Below, one piece after another: positions 36,388-47,307 of a DNA stretch of 64,000 nt. Each line of letters opens with the position of its first letter. Within the stretch, counting starts at the first letter, position 1. The notes under the pieces were generated by a model that saw only the letters and a list, made by a program, of their open reading frames with translations, ran no database searches and was not told where the DNA came from. Origin of the DNA: Cryptomeria japonica (taxonomy: Eukaryota > Streptophyta > Pinopsida > Cupressales > Cupressaceae); contig NC_081411.1 in the NCBI RefSeq assembly GCF_030272615.1, positions 187,619,449 to 187,683,448 on the forward strand, in the 5' to 3' direction. Both the position numbers and the translations under genes were made by a program.

Positions 36388-36589
36388 GTTATCCCAATTT
36401 TTTTGAAAAAGGGGGTAAAAACTTTATTGAAAATCAGACACAAGAATTACAAAGAGACCCAAGGCCCCAATGCCCTACAAAAGAACCACAAGCCCAACCC
36501 AATATTAACCAATCCCATACCCATCCAAGTCCTCAGCCAGAATCTTCTGCAGGTCTTGACAATAATCCGGGGAAAGATGATCCCACCCT

Positions 36590-39500
36590 TCAACTTTTTA
36601 GTCACTACCATGTTCTGAGGCCCACTTGGCCAAACAATCTGCTGCTCTATTCCACTCATGAGGAATATGGATGAAAGACACCTGCTCCATAGCTGAGCTA
36701 ATATGAAGAATCTAACGAACAATCTCAGCCAACTACCAATGCACCCCACTCACCTTCTGCTCTGTCAACAAGTTCACCACAATTTGTGAATCCGATTGAC
36801 AGATAAACTTTCTACAACCCAACTCCCAGGCACACTCCAAGGCATAGAGAATAGCAAAGCCCTCCATAAAATTATTACAATGCCACCCTTTATGAACTGA
36901 AAATAAGAGGAACACCTTCCCCATACAATTCTTACCCACACCACCAATCCCAGCATGGCCTGGGTTACCCCTAGAGGAGCCATCGGTATTAATTTTGATA
37001 ATCTCATCTTGAGGAGGGATCCATCTTCGGATCCTTTGAACCTTCAAAGAACATCTACCTCTCCTAACACAAGCATAGGCAAGGGACAATTGTTGCAGCC
37101 CCAACCTGCTCACAATATTCGCCTCGTATTTATTTAGAGGAAAATGCACCTCACATTTAGCTTCCATCGTCTCCCTAATCATAACTATGATTCTATTCCA
37201 CACCCACTAAACCATCAGTCTGACCTCATGAAAGATCCTCTTGTTCGTCTTGAGTCAGATCTGCCATAAAATGAAGATGGGCCCAATGTACCAGATAGTT
37301 TGGAGGAAGGAGGAGAGGATAGGAGGTCTGCCCAAGCTGCTCCAAAACTCCACTAGTGAATCCACGTGAACACAAGGATGCTTCCACACCCCCCACCAAT
37401 AGTGTCATATAAGCATAGAGAAGGGGAATCTGAAAAATAGGTGTGAGGAGTCTTCTTCCCCATTACAACACAAGGCACAAATGGAAGGCCCCAAAAATCC
37501 TTGCTTGCGGATATTGTCCCAGGTTAGGTATCTATTCAAGGCCAAAATCCAGGAGAAGAAATTACACTTTGGCCAAGAAAGAGTATTCCACACCTATTTC
37601 CACCAAGGCACCTCTCTTCCCTCAAGTCTCTAGTTCAATAGTACCCAATATCCATTGGAAATAATAAAGATGCCCTTAGGATTCGGGAGCCAAGCAAGTC
37701 CATCCCTACCCTTGAGAGAACTATAGTGTATATTCACCAAAATGTCATAAAAATTTGCACACTCTTCCTCCATCCCAGCAACCAACCACTCATTAGGGGC
37801 CTCCCACCGCTCCATCTCTAGCCACCCACACCTATACATAGCCTTGAAGTCACTCACTCTAGACCACCCCACCTCCAAAAACCTCTGGCAGAGAGTCCCA
37901 AGGTTGGGAAACTGATCCAGGATGGGGGACCATCCCAAGAGTCATTCTAGAATAGGACCTCTTCCCCCCTCCTGCAAATCCAAAAGAGACCTTCCTTAAT
38001 AAGGGAGGCCCCTTTCTTAAGAGTACTCCAAATTGTTGAACCTTTACCCTCAAGCGGATATCTTGGAATTTCCTCCATCGAGATCCTATGCATATATTTA
38101 TAGGTCAAAATCCTAGCCTAGCCATGATCCTACTCAACACACCACCTCCAGTACAATTTAGCTGCCAGAGCCTCCCCAAATAAGATAGACTGCCTTAGAC
38201 CAAGCCCCCCCTGACTGCTTCAGGCTACACACCAACTCCCAATTGACAAGACTCCATTTGGAGGAAGAGAGGCTACCTGCCCATAAGAATTCCCTAGCCA
38301 GAGAGTTCAATCCCTTCAAGAACCACTTAGGAGCCACTTGAAGCATACATAAAAATGTCGGAAGAGCCTGAACCACCGATTGAATCAGTTGAACCCTCCG
38401 AGCAAAGGATAATCATATATTAGTCTAGTGATCAACCTTCATGAAAAATTTATCCAAGATGCCTTGCCAGGATTCCTTAGGAGGGTTACTAGGAGAAATA
38501 GGAATACCCTAATAAGTCAAGGGCAAGGAGCCAACTTGGAATCTCAGGATAAGAGAAATCATCCTTTGAATAGGACCTGGAGTGTTCAAAAAGAGGATAG
38601 AAGATTTATCCTTATTAATCATTTGGCCCGAAGCTGCAAGATAAATATCCAAAACCTTTCTCAGATTAGTGGCCTCTCTGATCTGAGCAAGACCCATCAA
38701 GGTCATGTCATCAACAAACTAAAAGTGAGACTGCGGTTGCAAGTCATTACCCTAGCTCCATCCCTGAATAAATCCTCGACCCATATTATGTTTAATCAAC
38801 ATCCCTAGGCCCTCAGCCAAAAGAATGAATAGGTATGGCGATAGGGGGTCCCCTTGGCGAAGACCCCTAGATGCACCAAACAACTTAGCATGGTCGCCAT
38901 TGATTAGTACTGAGAAAGATGTAGACATCACACAACTCAGTACCCATTGGATCCATTTGTCAGCAAAGCCAAATGCCCTAAGAATCTTCTGAAGGAAGGA
39001 CCAACGAACTCTATTGTAAGCCTTAGCCATATCCAACTTAATGAACATATCTTTTTCTTTGGAATTTTCCATAGAGTGAATAGTCTCCGTAGCTATGACC
39101 ACCCCATCCAAGATTTGGCGCCCTTCCACAAACCCACTTTGTTCCTCAGAGATAACATCCCCCAAACACTTTTTCAACCTATCCACTATCAAATTAGATA
39201 TAATCTTGTAAATCAAATTGCAGAGAGAGATGGGTTAGAATTGGCCTAACCAGTCAGCCCCATCACACTTGGGGATGAGTGCGATGAAAGTTGCATTCAA
39301 TTCCCGAAGCATCTTCTTATTCCTCTGGGACTCCTGAACTACTTCCCATAAGTCCAATTTGATAATATCCTAGAACTCTTGAAAGAATTCAACTGGGAAC
39401 CCATCTGGACTAGGGGCCTTTCCCTTTCTCATGTGAAAAACAATCCTCTCAAGTTCCTCCAATGAAATGGGACCCATAAGCTACTTATTTATCTCCCTAG

Positions 39501-40786
39501 TAACTAAAGAAGGGATGCAATCAAGAACTTGATTCTCCTCCACTGGTTCCCCCTGAGCCTCCTCCCTGAAGAGGGTCCAAAAATAAAGTAAAGATTCCCT
39601 AGAAATCTTCTGTAATGATAAGAGTTTCTCACCTCTATCATTAACCAGAACTGGAATGGCATTTCCATGTCTTCTAGCTTTCACCGAGTTGAAGAAGAAA
39701 GTCGTGTTCTTATTACCCTCTTGCAACCAATCAATACGAGCTCTTTGTTTCTAGAATATTTCCTCCCTAAGCTCCCATTCCTCTAGAGCCTTGACAGCCC
39801 TGTCTTACTCCCTAAGCAAGGCTTCAGACAAACCATTCTCTCTGATGTCACTAGTGATTACATTTAACACAATCTGAGAAGCTTTCTTAGCATGGAAAAT
39901 ATTCCAAAACCCTAACGTTTCCACTTTTTAAGCTGAAACTTAACAAATTGTAATTGCTTGGAAAAAGTATACATAGCAGTGTTGAAGGCCGGCCTCCCTT
40001 GTCTCCACCAATCTACAATAAGAGTTTTCAAAGCAGGATCCCAAAGCCACATAAGTTGGAATTTGAAAGAAGGAGAGTGAGCGACCCGAGTAGAAGAAGA
40101 AACCAACTTGATGGGCCAGTGATCGGATCCTCTCCAATAAAGAATCTCCGAGCTAGTAGACCACTCCCCACCAATCCAAAAACTAGAAACTAGAAAATGA
40201 TCCAACCTTTCTGCAATCCAATACTCCCCTATCCTCCTATTGTTCCAGGTGAACAAACCATTAACAAGATTAATGTCAACAAGATGAAACGAAGCTATAA
40301 TATCTCTAAAAAGGAGAGATGAAGGTTCTAACCGCATAACACCCCCCTTGTTCTTACTCAACTCAAGGATGGCATTGAAATTGCCCGCCATAATCCAAGG
40401 ATGTAAAGAGGCCAGCCTCCACATATCTGAGATATGGGCCCATAAATTTTGCTTACCCTGAAGATTAGTGGGGGCATAGATGTTAGTAACCAAGATATAT
40501 TCCCTAGTCTCAAGACTAGAGACAACCCCAGATAACGAAGATCTGGAGGCCACCCACTAGTTAGGACGAATCCTTAGAGGGTTCCTCACGAGGAGCCCAC
40601 AACACCAATACACTGACACTAGCTTCTCCCCCAAATCTTTGGCACCAGATCCATCATACTTTGCACAAAATGTTTTGTCTCCTGTAGAAAAAGGATATTA
40701 GGAGCATGCCTCCTTATCAACTCCTGAACAACTTTTTGTCTAGGGCCACTGTTCAAGCCCCTCACATTCCATGATAAAAAAATCAT
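36590..40786 (-). pseudogene. LINE-2 ORF2 (endonuclease, RT, zf-RVT, RNase H)
   Basis: The start ATG (40786-40784) gives MIFLSWNVRGLNSGPRQK, with LFLQETK near 40690. The endonuclease piece 40553-39912 has AGNFNAI (Asp of GDFN changed to Asn), FTWNNRR, ERLDHFL and an intact GSDHWPI. RT (39216-38752) has EEQSGFVEGRQILDG, MFIKLDMAKAYNRVRW (the YDRV Asp is Asn) and GLRQGDPLSPYLFI. FVDD is at 38718-38707. zf-RVT near 37590-37420 has FFSWILALNRYLTWDN and CALC. RNase H (37050-36650) has INTDGSSRGNPG, NNFMEGFAI, CQSDSQIVV and NRAADCLAKW, all four catalytic acids present. About a dozen stops or shifts remain. Confidence 0.9.
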
Positions 40787-42540
40787 TTAGGGGGATTGGA
40801 AAAGTGTGAATCTAGAGTCTTTACTGACCCAGACTCAACCAAATTCTCTCCCATCAATTTGATCTTCTCTAAGTCCTTTTTTCTTCTAGACTTAGAACTC
40901 TTCTCCGATGATCCTTTCTTAATGTCCTTCTAGTGGAGACCCAAGTGTACACCCATCTTGTTACTTTTGGCCCCAGTAGGTTCCATTTTTTGAGTAGAAG
41001 GAGAAACCTCCCCCCCAACCAACTCCACTACATCACTAGGTATGGATCCCAACTGGGCTACATCTGGCTGATCCATCTCCATTTGTTGGCTACCCACAAT
41101 TTGCAAAGCCTGGGTCGAGTCCCTAATTACATTATCATCTGCCAACCCTGGAGCACCCTAATCCAAAGGAGTTAGCCCAGGGTTTACCTCCTGCCGAGTG
41201 AGGTCATCTACAGCTTCAAACTTGTTGAAAGTATCCTCCTCTTGTCTCACCTGTAAGGGCCTCTTTTGTCCCTGATTCATGTTCTTTGTCTTAACTGGGA
41301 CAAAACCATCAGTACCCACAGCTTCCCCAGTCATGGCAGCTTTTCCTTTATCAACCCCATCTATGTTATGGGTTGGCTGTTGAGATTGTTGCACCATCAG
41401 TTTATACCTAGGGAACTTGCGCTACAAGTGACCCTACTCATGACATAGGCGACACCGGAAAGGTAAAGTCTCATAATCCAATTGTTGAACCCAGGAATAA
41501 GAACTCGCACACATATCAATAGCATCTGGCAAAGGCTTACTAAGATCAATCTCAACACAGATGCGAGCAAAGGTCATTACCCTTCTCCCCAGGGTTTGTG
41601 AGGATGCTCTAACTAGCCTCCCAAGCACTAAAGTGAGCATCTGAAGCACATCCTCCCGACAGCATTCCACTAGAAGTCGCGGTAAGCGGACCCACACTGG
41701 GACCCTATTCGGGAGTTCCTTTGAAGGGTTGAACCCTGCATGCCAGGGTTTGATAAACAATCCCACTTGGTTGTAAAAATACAACCCTCCTTCAAAATCC
41801 CTACTCTGATCCTCCATGCAATTGAAAGTAACCATGAAATAGTTGTTTGCCAGTAACATGATCTCCATCTCCCTAACTAGAGCCCAAGTTCTTTGAGCCC
41901 AGTTTTCCAAAAACTGCAGAGAGACCCTCGTCCCCAAAAACTTGTAGTATAACAAATGTTTGGAAAAGTAATCAACATCTTCTACTATCATCTCTAGAGG
42001 AATACTCACCCTAGGTCTCTCGTTGCACTTCTCCAGGCAGCCATTAATCTTTGAAATCCGTGAACCCCCGACATTTCTAGCCCCAGACTTTGAGGCATAA
42101 AGGTTATTATTATAGGTCTTTAAATTATGGGATGGGGGTTTCAAACCCCCCATAGCCCGAAGCTCCATATCATGAGGCACCTTCAAGGCCTTGCCACCAG
42201 ATCTATGCATCTCACCGCTCGGAGAGCCCACCCTCCGAACGGAGCTAGCCAAAGACTCCGAACCCTGCATGTAGCAAACACCCTCACCCCACTGCAAAAC
42301 TTGAGCCTCGCCCAACCCTACCTCACACACATACTGCAGATCTCCAGGGACCCCGAGCCCCTGCCCCCCGTAGCACCTACCTCCCCCCGCAGCCACCACA
42401 CCACCTTCCCTCGCAGCCCTGACGCCAACCCTTCCCACAGTAGCACCCCCATCCATAGCCTCCACCCACACATCACTGCACCAACTAATAGGCCCACCTA
42501 TATGCTAGGGTTGCGATGCCCTAGCATGCGCTCGGCTCCC
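40783..42540 (-). pseudogene. LINE-2 ORF1 (DUF4283 plus CCHC knuckle)
   Basis: The longest open piece (42471-41434) has a G/V/R-rich N-terminus, then a DUF4283 domain: LLYYKFLGTRVSLQFLENW, YFMVTFNCMEDQSRDFEGG, PWHAGFNPSKELPNRVPVW and MTFARICVEIDLSKPLPD. LDYETLPFRCRLCHE starts the knuckle. Two stops interrupt it, and the final Cys position reads Phe. The hydrophilic tail (41397-40930) ends SVKTLDSHFSNPPK. The stop TGA (40783-40785) overlaps the ORF2 start in ATGA. Two in-frame stops in the knuckle and later ones near 41158 and 40927 break it. The protein would bind LINE RNA and assist retrotransposition. Confidence 0.85.
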
Positions 42541-42586
42541 ATCGCACGCAACACCACCATCTTCCCTTGAATGTTATGCCCAATTT

Positions 42587-43521
42587 ACTAAAATATATTT
42601 TTTTATTTTTTCAAATCGGATATCCAATTTCAAAAAAATAAATTTTTCCCTCCATATTTTGGTTCGGGTTTGCTTTAGGATTTGGCTTGGAAGTGACAAG
42701 CCTAGAAAGTCAACTGAAAAAATGTGTTTTTCAGTATTCCTTGATTTTCCAGACTTTACACTGGTGGCTGACGACTTTTTTTATAGCCAAAATTGATAAA
42801 ACAAAAAAGGGTTTTTTAAGGATGTTCTCAGCTTTCCAACAATATAAGGCTTGTCTTATTTTGACTTTAATAAATAATAATTATTTATTTTCTAATTGAA
42901 TTTTGAAAAAAGTCTTGATTGATAGACTGATTGAAAAATACTCATAACTTTCAAACCGGATAACATTTTTTAAATTTGAAGTATGCGTCACATCCTATGC
43001 TTTATCTACTATAGGGAAAAATTTAAAAAAATTGAATTTCATAAGGTTTTGACCAAGTTAAGGTGATCAGATGTAGGAGTTTCTGAATTTCTGAAAAGTT
43101 GTATTTATAGTAAAAAATTCATAAATAATTATTTACTTTATAAAAAAATATTAAAAAAATATGTGTCACATCCAGACATGAATCTAATACTTATATTATA
43201 AATCTTATAAAAAAATATTATGATTTGATTGTGATTAGGGTGGTCAGACATACACCTACTTCTTATCTTTTTCCTAAAATTTTTGTACCACTGCATTGAA
43301 ATTTGAAATTTTCATCAAATAGGTTTTTTTCTTTCAAAAAACAACTAGTAGCTTAGAAACTAGATTCAATTTTCTATAGATTCTCTTCTTGCATATTTTA
43401 AAAATAATGTTCATAACTTATTCAATTTTTCATGTCAAGTTGCATAACTTTGATTTTTTGAAATTTCATTGCCACTTAAGGGCTTGTTTTGGCACACCAT
43501 GATCCTACACATACCCTATAG
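42587..43521 (-). repeat. Right inverted arm of the long-TIR element, outer part
   Basis: Directly after the LINE-2 target duplication the complement matches the left arm (TTGGATATCC, then TTTAGTAAA..GGGCATAAC). The outermost 60 bases (43521 back to about 43460) match 30759-30811 inverted. The middle, about 42720-43460, is AT-rich and has no visible partner on the left, so it was either lost from the left arm or added to the right. Confidence 0.6.
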
Positions 43522-44099
43522 GGGATCAACTTGAGATACAAGAATGTGAGCACAATTTGGATAGGGATTTAATGCTATGTTTAAATTTGATTAAATAATC
43601 CATGAGCTAGGATCAAAATAGGGATGCCACATCTCCAAATGACAACTCAAAAATTGTCTAGTTGGTGGGAAAAGCTCTAGGAAAAGTTGAACCAACTTTG
43701 AACATGATGGGAAAAGTCAACTTTGGACCCCTGGTCATATTCAATATGAGATAAACTACAAATACCCTAGAAAAAGTTGAACAAGAATTCATGACCCCAA
43801 TCAAGGACATCCATGTTTCTCCAACAAAAGGTCAAGATGAACACTTCAAATGGTGAGGAAATTAACATGATGGAGACTGCAAATCCAAATGATGAGTCCT
43901 TAGACTGGATGGTTTTTGGAGATGAAGATGAATTTGATTTGAATGTGGAAGAGGACATTTTAGATAAAAAGATCTATTAGTCAATCACAGACTTCGATGG
44001 AAAAATTTAAAATTGGAGAAAAGAGATCTCATGGAAAGAAATCTAACAAAGTCAAATTGGAATTAGTTGGTTGTGCTTGGGGAGAGAGAGAAATTAGTT
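43522..44099 (+). pseudogene. Possible LINE-3 ORF1 C-terminal tail
   Basis: From about 43780 one frame reads KDIHVSPTKGQDEH, and an adjacent frame reads NPNDESLDWMVFGDEDEFDL and NVEEDILDKKIY up to 43979. The acidic, hydrophilic text lies where the end of ORF1 is expected, just before the ORF2 endonuclease. No named motif is present. The first 250 bases (43522-43770) show nothing I can identify. Confidence 0.35.
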
Positions 44100-47000
44100 C
44101 CAGGAAGGGATTTCCCTTCTTAAGGAGCCATGAAGATCTTTTAATGGAATTCCAAGAGATGCAATGTCCCTAATAAATTATGATTGACCAAGTGGTGTGT
44201 TGATAAATCACATGTAGATGTCATATTGCTCCAAGAAAAAAAACTAAATGAAACAAAGGCAGGTTCAGTTTTGCATAGTTGGAAAAGATGAGATGGATGT
44301 TTTGTTGTAGCACAAGGGGCCTTAGGTGGCCTTGGTATAATGTGGAATATGCAAAAAATTTAGTTAGATGAGATTTTGCATAATAAGCATGGACAAGTGG
44401 TCTGATTACAAGCTGAGTATTTACAAAAGGAAGTATTTATTATCAATGTGTATGGTCCTACAAGAAGGTCCCAAAAGAAGGAAACTTGGGTACAATTTAT
44501 ATAAATTATAAATAGTCTGGGTAAGGCCACATGTGGTGATCTTGGGTGGGGGCTTCAATGCCACCCTGATAAAGGCAAATAAGAAAGGCACTAAAGATGT
44601 ATTAAGTGTTATCCAAAATGATTTTCAACAAAGACCTATTGGAAATTCCTACTAAGAATGACTCATTTAATTGGACAAATAGGAGAGCGGGTTTTATGAA
44701 TATAGCGAAGAAGCTAGACAAGTATTTTGTGGTAAGAGATTGGGAAAATGAAGATTTTGTTTTTGAGGTTGTCATCCTTCCTTGCACGGGATCAAACCAT
44801 TACTCCATTTCACTCATTTTGCAAAAGGACAAAGTTCCTATAAAATGTCCTTTTAAGTTTGAAAAAACATGGTTGCAAGAAGGGGAGCTCAGTAACCTCA
44901 TATATCAGTGGTGGAACAATGCGCCTTTTGTTGAAGGAAAAAAGGCCCACAAGTTTATCAAAAAAGTGCAATATATAATGACCAAATTGAAAGAATGGAA
45001 CAATCTTCATTTTAAAAATAGTTTTGTTGTTAAAAAGGAGATCCAACAAAATCTTGAAGCATTACACAATCAAGTTAGATTCCATGCTATGTCATAATTG
45101 GATTATGTTGAAGAGAAGAAGTTGAGTAGTGATTACTTGAAAATCTCGACTTGGGAGGAGATTTTTCTAAGGAAAAAATCTAGGGAATACTGGCTCAAAG
45201 AAGGGGACAAAATTACCAAAAATTTTCACAACCTAGTCAAGGCAAAGAGAAATTTTAATAGGATTACAGAGATAAATAGTTTTGAAGGGATTTTTTTAGA
45301 CACTAGAGAGGATATTAATAAGGAAGCGATAAGGTTCTTCAAATTTCTTCTATAGGTTGGGAATAGAAGGGATGAAGCTCTAGATGGGAAATTTTTTAAA
45401 TGTTATCCCCAATTTGATTTGAATTCAACAGAGTGACTAGCTCAAGCACTCAGTTCTTTTGGAAGAAGTAAAAGTTGTTGTTTTCTTGATGAATGGTGAT
45501 AGAGTCCCTAGTCCAAATGGATTTCTTGCATCCTTTTATAAAAAAATCTAGGAAATTATGAAGGAAAACTTATGGATGGTGGTGGAGGAATCAAGATCAA
45601 AAGATTATATTTCACAAGAAATGAATAATACTTTCATAGCTTTGATTCAGAAGAAGTCCAAGCTACAGACATTTGAGGATGTTCAACCAATATCCCTTTG
45701 CAATATAACATATAGAATGATAACCAATGTAATGATCAATAGAATGAAACTTTTTTGGGGGGAGAATTATTGCTGAGGAGAAAAGTGGCTTTGTTCCTCA
45801 AAGATCAATTGTTGAAGGGATCATAGTTGCTCATGAATTAGTCCATTCCATCTAACAAGCAAACATGGACAAAATGTTAGTTAATTTGGATATTTGGAAA
45901 GCCTATGACAAGGTGGATTGGAATTTTTTAAAATTTGGCTTCTGTGAAGAATGGGTGAATAGTTGCATCTCTACATAGAGACTTTCAATTCTCATTAATG
46001 GTAGTCCACAAGGTATTTTTTATGCTATTTGTGGATTAAGACAAGGGGATACCTTGTTCTCCTTCCTTTTTATTATCATGGTAGAAACTTTGGACAAATA
46101 TTTCTCCAAAATTTATAGGGAAGCAAAAGGGAAAGGGGTAAAGGTGGCATTGGGGATGGAGGCCATCACGCATCAACAATTTGCTAATGAAACTCTCTTG
46201 TTTGAGAGTCAATGACAAGGGAGTCTAGATGCTTAAAAAACAAACCAAATAACTAATGTCTTATGTTAGGATAGGAGGTCAATTAGCAAAAATTAAAGAT
46301 TTTCAAATTTTTAACACCAAAATAGACAAGTAGAGAGAAATTTGCAAGATACTACGTATTAAATTTTGGAAGCAACCTAGAAGATTTTTAGGCACCTCCT
46401 ATTTGTAGGAGCTTGCAGGCCATCTCTATCGTCACACCTTGTGGACAATTGTTTAGGTTGGATGGAGGGTTGGAAAATTAAATGGTTGATAATAATAGCA
46501 AGACTACTTATGCTCAAGTATATTATTTTAGTTATTCCCATTTATTCTATGATGTGTTTGAAATTGCCAACTAAGGTTGTGAAAGTTGTAGAACAAAAAA
46601 AATGATGAATTTTTTCTAGAATGGGAAGCAAGATCAATACAAGATCCTTCTCTTGGCTTGGAAAAATTATGTAAACTCAAGTATGCTAGGGGGTAGGTTT
46701 AAGGAAATGGAGTGCCATGAATGAAGAAATGGGAGCAAATATAATTTGGTCAATGTATTTGAATCCAAAACAAAAATGGGTTAAAATTCTTAAAAACAAA
46801 TATCTTGACACTCAAAACAGAGAAATAATCTTCACTATATAAAACCCATTAAAAGGGTCAACTATTTGAAATTTCTTAGTTTCTTGTAGACATGTCATCA
46901 CAGATCACTTAGCTTGGTAGCTTGGGAATGGAGAATCAACCTCTTTTTGGGAAGACTCTTGGAAAGGTCTCATGGATTTAAAGGATGATGTTAATCTTAG

Positions 47001-47307
47001 AGAAATAAAACAAATTTTACAACACAAATATTGTAAAAAAACGATCAATTATATGGAGAGGTCTTGGGTGGATGGTCAGGAGGAATAGAGATGAAAGAAT
47101 CTAGATGAACTAGATCTTAACCAAGGCCAACTCTTAATTTTTAAAGAGATTTTAAACCAAAGGAGAGTGCTCTTAATTGGAGGAACATATGAGATCAAGT
47201 GGTGTGGGGCTAAGAATAGAAGATATTTAATAAATATTGGTTACAAGATAATTGAAGATGAAAGGGTGTTGGATGAGTGGTTGACACACCTGTGGTGGAA
47301 TAGATCA
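44100..47307 (+). pseudogene. LINE-3 ORF2, endonuclease and reverse transcriptase
   Basis: Endonuclease text includes KSHVDVILLQEKKLNETKAG (about 44205-44265; the Thr of QETK is Lys), GALGGLGIMWN and FIINVYGPTRRSQKK, then NDSFNWTNRRAGFMNIAKKL and GSNHYSI for SDHYP. The linker KKSREYWLKEGDKITKNFHN and RT blocks PISLCNITYRMITNVMINR, EEKSGFVPQRSIVEG, LDIWKAYDKVDW and GLRQGDTL follow. The catalytic FADD reads FANE (46180-46191), so RT activity is lost. Downstream text reaches WGAKNRRYLINIGYKIIED before the insertion at 47308. It belongs to a different L1 clade from LINE-1 and LINE-2 (FADD-type, Y rather than W motifs). Confidence 0.85.

Larger units (their letters stand above)
36401..42572 (-). 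mobile_element. LINE-2: full-length L1-type non-LTR retrotransposon
   Basis: It is flanked by GTTATCCCAATTT (36388-36400) and GTTATGCCCAATTT (42573-42586), a 13-14 bp target duplication with one base difference. On the minus strand the 5' end holds ORF1 (42570 to 40783), then ORF2 (40786 to about 36590), then CAATAAAGTTTTTACCCCC and a short A tail at 36404-36401. Length is 6172 bp, normal for a complete plant L1. Stops and frameshifts are fewer than in LINE-1 or LINE-3, so it is younger. It inserted into the right arm of the long-TIR element. Confidence 0.93.
30759..43521. mobile_element. Long-terminal-inverted-repeat element with satellite core, split by LINE-2
   Basis: The outer ends are inverted copies. 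Left 30759 onward and right 43521 backward share CTATAG, GTATGTG and GATCATGG in the same spacing (22 of 25 positions), then GCCAAAA and AGTGGCAATG. Further in, 31057-31210 matches the complement of 36387-36230 (AAATTTTGATTT, then CATTGGAAAGGTAATT on both). The complement of 42587-42640 matches about 31000-31060 (TTGGATATCC, TTTAGTAAA). The interior is a polypyrimidine arm, a 3-kb core of inverted 20-bp words, and a pyrimidine then purine arm. No transposase was found and no clear target duplication was seen. Without LINE-2 the element is about 6.6 kb. It resembles a foldback or Mutator-like non-autonomous DNA transposon, but the class is not proven. Confidence 0.65.

Noticed and set aside
42127..42570. 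147-codon open frame on the plus strand
   Set aside because: It is the antisense of LINE-2 ORF1 in a G/C-richer part; proline/threonine-rich shadow reading.
43522..43530. Target duplication for the long-TIR element
   Set aside because: The bases outside the inverted ends (AGAATGTTA left, GGGATCAAC right) do not match; a TTGAGA shared nearby is at different distances and is not convincing.
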